DNA from: Aquilaria yunnanensis
Lineage: Eukaryota > Streptophyta > Magnoliopsida > Malvales > Thymelaeaceae
DNA: 64,000 nucleotides
Assembly: GCA_039654915.1 (NCBI GenBank)
Contig: CM077600.1
Coordinates: forward strand, 29,261,992 to 29,325,991
Reading direction: 5' to 3'
Part shown: piece by piece, positions 1-12,251 of the stretch
How positions within the stretch are numbered: the stretch's first letter is position 1
Layout of the letters: every line of letters starts with the position of its first letter
Notes under the pieces: generated by a model
What the model saw: only the letters and a program-made list of their open reading frames with translations
Databases searched by the model: none
What the model was told of the DNA's origin: nothing
Position numbers and translations under genes: made by a program

Positions 1-259
1 ATGTACAGGACCTTTTTTTTTCCAACGGCTTAAGATTACACATGCATTTTCCTAATTATTGTATATATTTTCCAACGCGTGACAGTAGGAACCCAATTCC
101 AACGGTCACAACCGTTGCTAACTACCAACGGCTTAGCCATTGGTAACAAAAAAAAAAAAAGCACCAACGCGTGCACATTGGAAGATTTTTACCAACGGTT
201 CTACAACGGCTTGACCGTTGGTAATAAAACAGTTGGAAAAGACGGATTTTTTAGTAGTG
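1..259. mobile_element. Terminal part of a CACTA (En/Spm) transposon
   Basis: The segment ends in TAGTAGTG (252-259), which read inward is CACTACTA, the hallmark CACTA terminus. The 250 bp inside it hold many copies, in both orientations, of a short CCAACGG/CCGTTGG motif (for example near 22, 99, 123, 191 and 215). Dense subterminal repeats of this kind are the transposase-binding region of En/Spm elements. Only one end is visible; the rest lies left of the window, so the 3-bp target duplication cannot be tested. Confidence 0.75.
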
Positions 260-1431
260 AAACTAAAGCACAAAAACAAAGTACTCTAGTCCACCAGCTT
301 TGCCTATGTTCCCCCATGTACTTCTATCTTCAACCAAAAACTTAATTTTAATAACGATAAACAAAATTTGGTTTTGATCAATAAAACAAGAATTCTAAAT
401 TAAGAATAATCACACAAGGAGATGAGATGAGGACTTAGTGATCGAGCGGCATACTCAGCTAAACAAACACCCCAACTCCTTGATTTGATTACACAATACT
501 TGCTACATAAACCCAACCTCAGCCACTCCTCTCCCCACAAATAATTCTAACAACAAATTCAAAAGATAACCTTTTCTTTGAATTTGAGCAATTAAGACAT
601 GGAAGGCTCATTGATCAAGTCAAACAATGGCCTAAAACAATAATTTGCAACAAATTTCTTGTTTCAAGCCATTCATAGTATATAAGACGTTAGACCAATA
701 GGAACTATCGTTGGTTAAGAGCAAGAAGTGTTGGGATTGAGAGCTTACGTCAGTGGTGAGGATTTCTTCAACTACAACTATATTGGAGATTGCCCCAATA
801 CAAAAATAAATAGTAACTTAATCAAAAACATGCAGACATTGATCAAAGATTTGGCCATAGCAAATCAATTAAAGCTCCAAGATAAAAAGCTTCTTAAGTG
901 GATGGTAAGAAAGCATGACTTTGCATACGTACGAGATAACAACCAGTTTGTGCTTAGTCAGCCATCCCATTAGTAGCGTTAAACATAGGACTAAGAGTTA
1001 AGACATTTGTAAAGTTTTAGAATTGAAATAAAAACTCAAAATGTTTTAGGACTGAACTAGAAAAGTATACCAAGTTTTACGATTGACCATGCTCTTTCCC
1101 CAGAAAAATATAAGAAAGAAAAAGTAAAGTGCGTCGATAAAATTGTCCTACTCATGTGGAGTGTAATAGCCGCCGCCACCCAGCAAGGATAGAGCAGTTA
1201 GGAACACCTATCCTACCGCTAAGGGATTGGTCGAGCACGGCTAGTCATAATTAAACCAAGGGACCAACACAAGATTGTCAGCCACGTGTCGGTCAAGGCA
1301 CGTGTCTTTTTTTTCGTTGCGTGTCCTAGCTGGAAGAACATGGTTTGGGAGGATTTTTTGGTGCTACGTGGAACAGAATGAAAGGTCCAGATAAATAAAA
1401 CCGTTCGATCTCTTTGTTAATTACTTGTATT
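260..1431. other. Intergenic, no gene recognised; small cluster of ACGTG motifs
   Basis: I find no convincing coding sequence. The longest open stretch (728-973) begins with GTG and resembles no family I know. Two CACGTG-type G-boxes (about 1283 and 1299) and a CTACGTGG (about 1364) lie within 90 bp, as in plant ABA- or light-responsive promoters, but no gene follows them; a hAT-like element begins at 1432. Confidence 0.5.
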
Positions 1432-2280
1432 TAAAGGTGAGCATGAATTAGATAAATCCAAAACCCAACCCAAACTATCCCTATTGGGTTGGGTTAGGTT
1501 AGGTAAAAATTGATCATGGTTCGTAGGTTGGTTTTACATATAGGAGAACCAACGATTTTTGGGTTGGTTCTGATTCCATATATATTTATTTATTTATTGA
1601 TCATTTTATGTTTTTATATTAAACTCTTAAACTGGTGTTTCAAATTGAAACAGTATGAAAGTTGCGGGATCATTTATGAAATTTTTTTATATTTACTTAA
1701 ATTACTTCACTTCCTAGACCAATTACTCCTGGGTCATTTTGCTTTCGATATTCCATTCCAGGTTACTCTCTACAACACAATCATCAAATTTTTTTTTTCA
1801 TTTATGAGCTATGCGAAACTAAAAATTCATGACATCTATACATTTTAGGTTTTGATACTAAAGAAGATAGTCTTAAAAGCTCAGTTTTCTATATTGAATG
1901 TCATACCAATTTTAGAATTACAGGAATGAAGTAAAGTAAACTGGTTGAGATGAAAGATACTCCACAAGTAACTCTTTTGAATCATTTTGATAAAAACAAC
2001 ATTTTAAACTCTCTTAAATGTGTCTAAGTACATATATTTAAATATTAATTTAATTGTATATTATGTTGAATATTTCATAAAATTGGTTATAGATGCAGTT
2101 TTATTAAATTTTAGTATTGTTATAGGTATATGGTATAAACCGAAAAATCTAAAACCATGGTTCTGGTTCTATTCGGTTCTTGGTTATTGGGTTGGGTAGA
2201 AAAATTTTGGAACCAAAGTCATTTCAGGTTGGTTCGGTTCCACCATAAAACCGAACCAACCCGACCCATGATCACCCCTA
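1432..2280. mobile_element. Non-autonomous hAT-like element with 8-bp target duplication
   Basis: The left end reads TAAAGGTGAGCATG and the right end, reverse-complemented, TAGGGGTGATCATG, giving matching terminal inverted repeats. The flanks are CTTGTATT (1424-1431) and CTTGTATG (2281-2288), an 8-bp duplication with one mismatch; 8 bp is the hAT length. The interior is AT-rich with GGTTGGGT/GGTTCGGTT-type repeats near both ends and no transposase. A diverged relative lies near 50190-50760. Confidence 0.75.
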
Positions 2281-5200
2281 CTTGTATGGTTATGTTATGC
2301 TAGTGTTGGGCGTAGGAAACTAGAGATGTTAAAAAATACCTTACCTAACCCTACCATTTTTTAACTCGGCTATCTAATCCTCAAAGTCATGGGAATGCCA
2401 TGAGTTTAACTTAATTTTATCCGACCGTACCCATATCCTTATTAAATTAGTATATCTATATTTAAATTATAATTTTATTTTAACTTAATTTTATCTTACC
2501 CTACCTACACCCCTATTAAATTGGTATATCTATATTTAAAATATGATTTTATTTTAAAAATAAAATTATAATTTAACATAAATTTTCTTTTATTACTTTA
2601 GTTTATAATTTTTAAATATTAATTAATTATAAATATACACATTCTTTTGAAAATATATGTAAATATATATAAAAAAAATACCTAAAAAAGTCAAACATAT
2701 ATCTTAAAATGGATAAATAGATAGTACCCACGAGAACAAGTATTACTCAAACCCAATTACTTAAAAAAAATATTTAGGAGTAATTATACCCGACCTAAAT
2801 CCTACCACCAGTAGGCATTCCTAATTGGGCCGATAAGATAAGAAACCAAGCAAAGGATAATGTTTTCGGAGGGTCGACTCAGCCGGCCATGTCTCTTTGC
2901 ATAATAAATTTGACTTCACCACTCAAAGTCTTTTAATCCTTTTTGGGATATTCTTAAGATACCTCTTTTCTTTCTTATAGTCGACTATAAGAACATATAT
3001 GTCTGTACCCCTTACGTCCTTTGAAGCAAAAACACCTTTTATTTTTATTTATTTTTAATGCAAATCTTATAAGAAGAGAAAGGAAACAGGAAAGGTAAAA
3101 CAATATCCAAGCATTGAACGGCGAATAGTTCGTGATTTCTTTTCTTTTTTTATTTCGATAGCGTGGACGGGAGTCACGGGACAAGATATGCTCTCACTGA
3201 GAAATCTGGAATTATTTCCCGTAAGTTTAGCCACAAATTCAAGACCACATTTTCAATGCATTAACTAGGAAATAAGTTCATGAAAAATAATTAAGTAGGG
3301 ATCTGTCGGCAGCTCGGTCCTTCTCTCCTAAGCAAGCGAGAGAAAGATGTTGAAAAGCAAGTAGGAACAAGTTTGTATCTAACCCACCCTGCCCATCAAA
3401 ACCCACGTCTGCAAAGTTTCCCATCCTCTACGGCTCTACCTCTTAACTCTTTTCTTACTTGTATGATCCGACAGACGTAACTAGTACTTACCAAGTTGTA
3501 TGCCCATCTTAATCTTGATTCCACCCTGGGAGGAAGGGTTTAATTAAGAAAAGACATCCAGCTTGGATGTCGAGGTTCTGTGGACAGAGGTGGTTCATTC
3601 CATTCATGTACCTCCATTTCATATCAAGCGTGGTTTTGAGATTACAAGTGTGCTGTCCGCGACAGCTAACCACTTTTCAGCCACTGAAGCCTGAAGCTAA
3701 TCGCAAACATTTTAATTAAACAAAACCTACATGTCAATGTCATTCATCTTAAACACAGCCTGTATTTCCAAGGTCAAACCGACAAGCATACAGTTCTGCT
3801 AAGTTTTACAAATGGCCAAAAGGCTAAAACCAAATTAAGCCTGATGTCGTCACCTAGAAGCTTCAAGGTTCAAATCTCCAATCCCGCTCCCCATCCCATC
3901 CTTTCTTTTGCTTTGCTCAATGTACTAAAAAGAAATTATTAAATAATTCACTCAAAGTAAAGAACAGTAATAACCCTTACTAGAGTTGTGACTTAACTTT
4001 CTGTTCCTCACCTACAGAAGGCAACTATGGCTTCAAGAAAAAGAAGAGCATTAGGCCGCAAAGAAAGAGCCTTGCCTAGTGTTTACCTTGTAAAATATTG
4101 TTAGCGTTCAAGAAATCAGCCCTCCGGACACAATCTGCTTAGAACACTGCTTGCAATGGTGGGAAAAAAATTATTTCTTTTTCTAAACCAAAATAAATAT
4201 ATATTTAAAAAAAATAGAAACATTAGTATGGTCAGCTGAGGCCATGCTACCGCAGATGACATTATCTGTAACCAATTTGTCCCTATTATGAAAGATCCAA
4301 ACGGCAATTGTTGTCCATGTGTCCCCTAAACTTCTATCAATTACCTGCTGATGCAACTGAGCCAAGAAAATTTCATTGAAAATCTCCTGTTGTTGATTCC
4401 GTTTGTACATGTAACTATAGATTCCTCAAGAAGCTTCTACATGCCATTTAAACTATATATATCTCCAGATGGATTGGCTTCTAGTCAAGTATGCAAACAA
4501 CAATCAGTTCAAATTGAAGAGTGTTGTTACCTTGTATAAGAATATAACCTCCAGCAAATCAAAATGGAGCCCTAACTTTTGCACTTCAAACATTCAAGGC
4601 TGCATGAGAAGAGCACACATGAAGGAGAATATATTTATCCGTGTGATTTAACATCAGTGTGCTGCAACATGGGTCATAACAGTACTTACCATGTTGCAGA
4701 ATGACAATGCTGCCTTTATCTTTACCTACATCAAACTTATGGTTGCACAGCACAATCTTGGGTTCGGTGGGCCCAGATACGCAACACTGTGTTGAGAAAC
4801 TAGCTGCTAAAACTACTCCAACCTTATATGCTACATACTTGACAATTCGATTATGAAGTTGCAAAATTACTTTTGCATAACATGCATTGCTAATTACAAC
4901 AATACTGACATACTTCTCTTATAATAATTAATAACTACCTGCTTGCAGACCATTCTATCACAAGGAACTGAAGAAAAGCCTGGGCCAATCTTCAATTTAT
5001 ATATCATGCATTTAACAATTCAAACTTCAAAGAACCAGATGCATAAAAGAGCACCATAAATTCTAAGAGATTTAACCTCCCAATATCTAACATATCATTT
5101 CTTCTTCATCTCCATAATCTTTCTTGCCGTAACTGATAATAGTTTTTCAAAAGTACACACGCCAATGAACATATATTATGGTGGTTTCGTAAGAGAAAAT

Positions 5201-5351
5201 TCAAAAATTTCGGGTTAGGAGGTCAGTTAACAACAATGGAAGATAAAAAATTTCAAATCAGTGTGTGAAGAAGAACATGTGTGCTTCCTTCCCAGATATG
5301 TTAAGGACATTCAATTACTAGACCACAATAGAAACTGAGGAACAAAACTGA
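2281..5351. other. Intergenic, no gene recognised
   Basis: The stretch 2300-2820 is very AT-rich and looks like another decayed repeat, with CCTACCC-type motifs near both ends but no clean boundaries. From 2820 to 5350 the composition is ordinary and short ORFs in several frames match nothing I recognise. The last several hundred bases presumably include the 3' UTR of the PPD1 gene, whose stop codon is at 5352 on the minus strand. Confidence 0.45.
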
Positions 5352-7090
5352 TCAAACTGTCACTTTATTTACTCTAAAAGAATCCATAACCTGGCGAAGA
5401 TCATTCTCCTCTTCTAAAAACACATTTTCTGGGGTTTGTAATCTCAATTCATACAAGCGGTTATTCTCAACTCCAAGAACTGACAGATAACGACGATTCC
5501 ATTCCAAACGAGCCACTCGATCTTGTGGCATGACAGCCAATTCATTGGTATTTGCATACGACTTTATATTCACCTATCCAAAAACGTGCAACATGTTATC
5601 AGAAAAAGTTTCAGATCATTGGTATTGACAATATATAGACTTAATACAAGAGCATTTAAACTTGATGCTCATACATGCAGCCACTCCTTCAACTCCCTTA
5701 CCTCGACCTGATAGTAAAGTTTCCCATCATCAGCAACTCTTGAGGATGTTGAAAGAATATTTGATTCTCGTCTTACACCAAGTCTCGTGGACATGAACTC
5801 AGTCAAATACTGCTTCAATACCTTCTTCCCAGCTTCCTGGGGTGTACCCAAGTCTTCAACATTCTTGTACCTTGAGGATGAAGGTGAGGACATCTCCACA
5901 GAGAGATTCTCATCGAGAACATATGGGTCCCTGAAGAATATATCTGCTCCAGCACCACGAACTTGAATCCAGTTCTGTGGGTACTTGAATGAATAGCCAT
6001 CAAATGTGTCAATGTACTCTTTGAAGGCAACAGATGGCAGAGCGAATGCAATGCCATGCAGACCAGCCTCTGCAAAGACAGAACTTGACAAGATCAAGGT
6101 GATTGCATTCCTCCTTGAAATTGCAAAAGCTTTACTCTGATTGTATAACAGGGAATGTGTCAAAAGTTAGCATGGAGAAACAACTTTAGATTAGTAGTTT
6201 AAATTATTTTGTAGCACATGTTGAGGAAATAATGATGAAATAGAAATTTAAAGGAAATGATTTTTTTCCTCATAAAATGATAAATCTAAATTATCGATTC
6301 CATCAAATTGAATGATGTAGACTCTGTTTAAATATAATAAAGAATACTATGAGCTCTGCTTCATTTGTAATAACGCCTAAAATTAGTGGTAGAGGTTGGA
6401 ATAAGTTATCAACAGTTGTGATAGCTTTTCCAAACCTCTAACGCCAAAAGCTACTAAGTAACTTTTTCCAACTTCTCACGCCAAATGCTGAAGCTGTGCC
6501 CAAAAAAGCCATGAAACAAACATTGTATAGCATGGGTATTATTCTCTAGATTTCTTCAACTCTCATGCTTCCATAATTCTGTTCTCCACAAATTCAAACC
6601 TAAACACACCCTAAAACATCAAAAAAATAACCAGCCAAACTCATCTTGTGAATCCCATTTTCCTTTTCCATAAAACAACCCCTCCCCCTCTCCTTTTCAA
6701 TCCTGAAACTAATTTATCAAGGAAACAAATCTTCTCTTTATTCCTTTTTATTTTAATGACATACTCCAATTTGGCCCGAAATCCGCACAAACTGGCAGCT
6801 TCATTTCACATTACCCAGCAATTCAATCTGTGTCCTACAGGAAACGACAAACTAAATGACACTCTAAATAATTCTCAAAATCCAACAGGAAAGAAGCGAA
6901 AAATAAGAGAAAGGCAAACTATCAAAATCACGAGCTTCTTAGAGCATAAAAAAGCTCGAGGCGCAAGAATAATTACCGACGGAGTGGCTCGAGCGGCAAT
7001 ACGAAAGGAAGAAAGAAGAGCCGCTGTTGTCGGGGGTGAACTGGCAGGACGACTCGGGCGCGAGAGCGTGTGGATGCAAACGGCTGCCAT
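5352..7090 (-). CDS. PPD1: PsbP domain-containing protein 1 (PPD1-like), thylakoid lumen
   Basis: Three exons on the minus strand: 7090-6977, 6136-5702 and 5573-5352, all phase 0 with GT-AG introns, giving 256 aa. Residues 1-45 look like a chloroplast transit peptide. SRRNAITLILSSSVF (45-59) is a twin-arginine (RR46-47) lumenal signal, followed by an AFA cleavage motif at 68-70. The rest is a PsbP fold with TFDGYSFKYPQNWIQV near its start and RVARLEWNRRYLSVLGVEN late in exon 3. From memory these match Arabidopsis PPD1, a lumenal photosystem I assembly factor, better than PPL1 or PPD2. The ATG sits in a good context (AAAATGGC) and intron 1 is 840 bp. The family call is firm; the PPD1 orthology rests on recall, not on an alignment. 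Confidence 0.88.
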
Positions 7091-7126
7091 TTTCTAATAA
7101 AACGCTCCAACCTCGCCGGAGATTTA

Positions 7127-9360
7127 GCGGAAATAGAAATGGATATGGTTCCGAGGGAAACTTGAACTCGACCGGCGGAACTGGTTTATTGGTTTGGATT
7201 AAATACCAAATTTACCACTATAATTCTGTAAAAAGAGTAAATTTTGACCCAACTTTTTACCCTCCTCAATGTCATATCCACATTTCAAACTGAGAGCAAT
7301 ACTACTATCGTTGTTTTGAATATGGGCTAATCTACCAACAATGTAACTAATGACGGATAGAATATTCTGTTAAAATATTTTAGATTGTACAAGCATAACC
7401 CACACTTAGCCCTTAAACTCAATCTTCACATCTTTTACACATTATACCTCCTTGATGAAAAACACCGAAGGCATCAATGATGCTAGAATACGAATTGACT
7501 ATAACTCATTTCCCTTATTGGTTTCTATTCAAATCTCGTGAGCACCATTTCCACTTATATATGTGACTATGTATCACCTGCCACCACAATCATGATGCCT
7601 CAACTGCACGAAATCTTTTCCTTACCTATGTCTCATGGCTATTGTTTAGACTTTTAGATGGAGCAATTTCAATAATTTCACATAGCAAACGGCCTTCTGC
7701 AAGGCACGAAGGGACGCATGGTGCACTACCAATGATGTTTTTTGAACAATTCCTCTTTGAGGCTAAGAGGACTATTGAGTGCCTTAACTACTAATACTTT
7801 ATTTCTTGTCATCTATCCTTTGTGGTTTGTTATGATGGTGACTTGAGATCGATTGAGAGTTCAAGATCAGGATATGATGGCAAAATGTTCTCTATAGGCA
7901 TTATTAAGAATTGGCAAATGGTGATTAAATAGCAGAGCTTATTCACTCTTTTTCCAAATTGTGTCTAGTTCATTTCTTTATCTCCTCAACTCACATGACC
8001 CACTCTAAATTTTGACCTAATTGATTGGAATTCAATTAATGTGGTACTCTTTTTGCTAATATGAAACATTTATTGGGTTATTTGTTCAAATTGCCTAAGT
8101 TTAAAGGCTAAAAAGGGATTATGTATTGCCCATTTACAGTTGAATGGCAAAGTAACATAGGATGCTTTAGGCGAGTCAAAACTTGGATATGAGATTTGCT
8201 CTTATTGCATAACTATATAACAAATTTGGATAAGTTTGTTTTCTTTTTACAGCCTATGCATCAATTAGCCACTTCAGTAGGAATTGGCATATGGTTCTAA
8301 GGGAATCTTGAACTCAACTAGCAAAATGGTTTATTTGTTTGGCTTAGATACCAAATTTACCACTATAATTATGTGAAAAGAGTAAATTTTGCACCCAATT
8401 TTTGACCTGCCTAAATGTTATGTCCACATTTTAAGCTAAGAGCAATACTATTATTGTTGTTTTGAATATGGGCTATCTACCAACAATGTAACTGATGATA
8501 GATAGAATATTCTATTAAAATATTCTAGACACGTAGCCCTTAAACTTAGTCTTCACGTCTTTTATGCCCCTACCTCTTTTATGGAAAACACCAAAGGCAT
8601 AAATGATGCTGGAATACGAATTGACTATAACTCATATCCCTTATTGTTGTTCTACTCAAATCTTGTGAGCACCATTTTTGCTTATATACATGACTATGTA
8701 TCACTTGCCACTACCATCATGATGTTTCTATCACACGAAATCTTTCCATCACCTACATCTTATGGCTACCGTTTAGGCATTTAAATGGAGCAATTTCAAT
8801 AATTTCACATAACAAATGACTTTCGCTGAGGCGGAGAAGGATGCATGGCGCATTACCAACGACGTTTTTTTTAGCAATTCCTTTTTTAGGTTAAGAGGAT
8901 TATTGAGAGCCTTGACTACCAATTCTTTATTTTGTGTCTTCTGTCCTCCATATTTTGTTATGACCGTGACATGAGATTGATTGAGAGTTCGAGATCATAC
9001 TATGGTGGCAAATTTCCAATGGTGATTAAATGGTAGAGCTTATTCACTTTTTGTCCAATTTATGCCTAGTTCACTTCTTTGTCTCCTTAACTCACATGAC
9101 CCACCCTGAAATTTGACCTAATTGATTGGAATCCAATTAATGTGAGGCTTTTTGCTAATATGAAACATTCATTGGGTTATTTGGCTAGATTACCTAATTT
9201 CAATGGCTAAAAGAGGATTATGTATTGCCCTTTTACAGTTGAGTATCAAAGTAATGTGGGATGACTTTAGGTGAGTGAAAACTTGGTTGTGAGATTTGCT
9301 CTTATCGCATAATTATATAATAATTTTGGATACATTTGTTTTGTTTTGTTTTTTTCCAGT
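7127..9360. repeat. 1.1-kb direct tandem duplication upstream of PPD1
   Basis: About 7127-8270 and 8277-9360 are the same sequence in direct orientation at roughly 85-90 percent identity by eye. For example ACCAAATTTACCACTATAAT recurs at about 7204 and 8350, and GAGATTTGCTCTTAT at about 8191 and 9294. Copy 2 has lost about 30-35 bp present in copy 1 near 7890-7920. The left edge of copy 1 lies only about 40 bp upstream of the PPD1 start codon, so the duplicated unit includes PPD1 5' flanking DNA. No intact ORF is conserved between the copies. Confidence 0.85.
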
Positions 9361-9900
9361 GAATAGATAATAATTTGGGGAGAAGTTTGATTTGGGCTTT
9401 TAAACCGAAATGATGCATAAATAGGCCTAATTTCAAGGTTTCATTGAGCCTAAGTGGTTTCACTTCATTTCGTATTAGATTTTCAAACTTATTTTAGATT
9501 TATGTACTTATCATTTTATGGAATTGAATATACTAGTAACACATAAGTATGGACAGGTAGGGGAACAAGATTTTATAAGTTTACGAACTCGAGATCTCTC
9601 AGGAATTTTATGATCAATTAGTCACTATTCAACACGCATGAGTTACTCACAATGAAATTATACTCATGAAGTTTCATACAAGTAGACAAAATTTGGAAAT
9701 TTTTCGACAATAAACTTAGACAAGCTAATATATTTTAGTGTTCTATAAGTATCCTTGACCTATTTGTTACTCTGCTAAACTTAAGCTACTATTTGCTCAC
9801 AAACATTTAAACCCAATAGTTCTTAGGAACTTAAGAGTGAATGACTTACTGAATTAACTCATTTGAATTACCACATGAGCTAAAATTAGTTAAAATCTAA
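9361..9900. other. Intergenic, nothing recognised
   Basis: AT-rich spacer between the tandem duplication and a Stowaway-type MITE. I see no ORF, repeat or RNA gene here. Confidence 0.5.
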
Positions 9901-10137
9901 TACTCCATCTGCCCCAAAGCTTTTACTTCATTTGACTTTTTGTTGTATTTTGACTTAAACTTATTCATATTATTGTTTGTTAGAAAAAATTAAAAAAATA
10001 TATATTTAGAAACTACATATCTTTATTTATCATTCATATATAATTTTTTTTATTTATATATTAAAATATTAAAAATAAAAAATCATAGATTAATTGCTGA
10101 AAATAAATGGAGGAAAAGTTTTGAGACAGAGGAAATA
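9901..10137. mobile_element. Stowaway-type (Tc1/mariner) MITE
   Basis: The left end TACTCCATCTGCCCCAAAG pairs with the reverse complement of the right end, TATTTCCTCTGTCTCAAAA. Both match the plant Stowaway terminal consensus, which begins CTCCCTCYGTCCCA after a TA target site. About 237 bp, AT-rich and non-coding. Confidence 0.75.
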
Positions 10138-10481
10138 GTTACTAAAGATGTATTATTCTCACTGAAGACTTGCTTGGAACCTTTAATTTTTATCAGATAT
10201 CTGGTGAAGACAATATAGTTGAGAAAAATTAACTAATAAGTTAAATATGGTTCCAACTTAGAAAGGTCATTGACCACTTCCATATAAGATACAACACTAC
10301 AATGAGGTGATTGAGGAAGAAGGGCCACCTAGCTTTTTCCTTCATTTCAAATGAACCAGCCAAACATATTTGTCATTGTTTTCATTGTGAAGGAATAAGA
10401 GAAGAAAATGATTGGCTGTGGTTCTTTTGCCACCTCAATAACCATGAATTTTGTTAGATATTAAAATTTTATATAAAATGT

Positions 10482-10816
10482 TACTCCCTCCATCTCACAA
10501 TATTTGGCACATATTCCCTTTTTTGGAAATTTCAAAATAGTTGTCACCTTCTTATCTTTATAAATAAGGTTATTTTTTTATTATTTTATATATATATCAA
10601 TCATTAACAGAAAAGAAGTTGAGAAAATTAAAGAGTAAAAATATGTAGGGCCATTAAAATGTTCAAATATTAATAACTTTTTTTAGATAAGTACATGCAT
10701 TTTATATAAAAATAAATAAACAATAGTTTTATATTAAAAGAAGGAAGTAAAAAGGAGAAAAATCTTAATTTGCGTGCATTATAAAAGATGACAGGTTTTA
10801 TGAGACAGGGAGAGTA
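10482..10816. mobile_element. Second Stowaway-type (Tc1/mariner) MITE
   Basis: The left end TACTCCCTCCATCTCACAAT pairs with the reverse complement of the right end, TACTCTCCCTGTCTCATAAA, with TA at both boundaries. About 335 bp. The interior is AT-rich; a minus-strand open frame overlapping it (10670-10972) is not credible as a gene. Confidence 0.75.
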
Positions 10817-12251
10817 TATTATTTTCATGTGATAGATGAGAACATTTTTTTCTATATTTAGAAGTGTGCTTACAAGTATATGAAGGAATGTATTCCAAGC
10901 AAGGGGTAATCGAACCACCTTTGTATGATTTTTTTTAAAAGGGAATGAGAAAGCCAGAATTGAACACTGCACCTCTCCATGGTATCCTCAACATTTTAGC
11001 TATCAGGTCAAATCCGCAAGAGCAACAGATATGACACTAAAATAGAGTAATGTTCGTGTTCGTCTTTCCCTAATTGTTATGTCAACTAAATCCACTCGAA
11101 CGTGACCTTATAAATGGCTTCTTTTGCTACAATATATTTTTTATTTCAGCCTCTTTGTTGTTCTGGACTAAAAAAAATGTTCAAAATAAAAAAAAATTAC
11201 ATAATTGGTTCTTTATTCATATGCGACGATATCTTTTGATCCTTAAATTTAAAATCAAATATTTTTGTCACTCTATCTTAATAAACACAAAAAAAGTTCT
11301 AAAACTTTGATTTTTGTGTTTTAGACCCCCGAACTTATATGAGTTACAATCAAGAACCATTTTGTGCTTAAATACCAAACAAATTGGACATAATAACTTT
11401 GAAACATTTCAAGTTTTCCAATTTAAATTGATCATAACTTAATTTTAAATTCATAATTTTTCTAACATTTTTTTCAATATAAATGTAATTAGTATGCAAA
11501 ATTTAAACATTTGTTGATGGGTCCACAATAAAATGCGGTCTGATTACTAATATAGAACTAATAGTTCTATTAAAAAACAATATAAACCACTTAAAAAACA
11601 TGTAACTGAAATTGTGGTTCCCAAGCTATAGATGGCCACAATTGTTCCTTTTTTTTTTTTTTTATAATCCGAATCAAATATAAGTTAGACAATTCTAGTT
11701 ACTAAAGATTAAGAGGGAAGTTAGGTGTTGCTTGAAACCTGAAGAGTCATGGAGCACATTTGACATTTTAATTTCACTGCACAAGTTAAATAAAGGGATT
11801 TAAACCTTAGTTATGGCTGAGGACAAATGTTCTTAAAACCAACATGACTGGAGTTCTGGAACATAATTGTTTTATGAATAGATACAAGGGGCTTGTTTGT
11901 GATATGAGAAGCATGGGACATTAATTTGTCAAAGCTAGAAATAAAATATGTCATTGCTCAAGACATAGAGAACCATTTATTGCTACAGTTAACAATATCC
12001 ATGAAGTTGCATGTCCTTTCAGCCGATCTCCTCTTATCAAGGGTATTATTGTGTTTGCGTTGCAGAACTACTTCTATAGTGATTAACCTTCTTTTTGTCC
12101 ACGTTATTTTTGTCCACCAAAAAATTCTATTCAATTAGTCAGGCTCAACCTTTTTGCTAGATGTAGCCAAAATAATTTTTTTTTTTGTTTCTTTTATGTT
12201 TTCTTTGCTCAGCTTAGATCCAATTGATTATTTCCTTTTATTTATTTATGG
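10817..12251. other. Intergenic, probably decayed transposon sequence
   Basis: AT-rich with poly-A/T tracts (for example a T-run near 11650). The phrases around 11210-11350 resemble the inner terminal repeats of the Mutator-like elements elsewhere in this window, but I could not find a matching second end or target duplication. No gene recognised. Confidence 0.4.

Noticed and set aside
1510..1848. 112-codon ORF
   Set aside because: It lies inside the hAT-like element, is very rich in Phe/Leu/Ile from AT bias, and shows no transposase motif.
2330..2825. Possible hAT-like element (TAGAGATG near 2323 and CATTCCTA near 2814)
   Set aside because: The ends match weakly and the flanks do not give an 8-bp duplication; too decayed to call.
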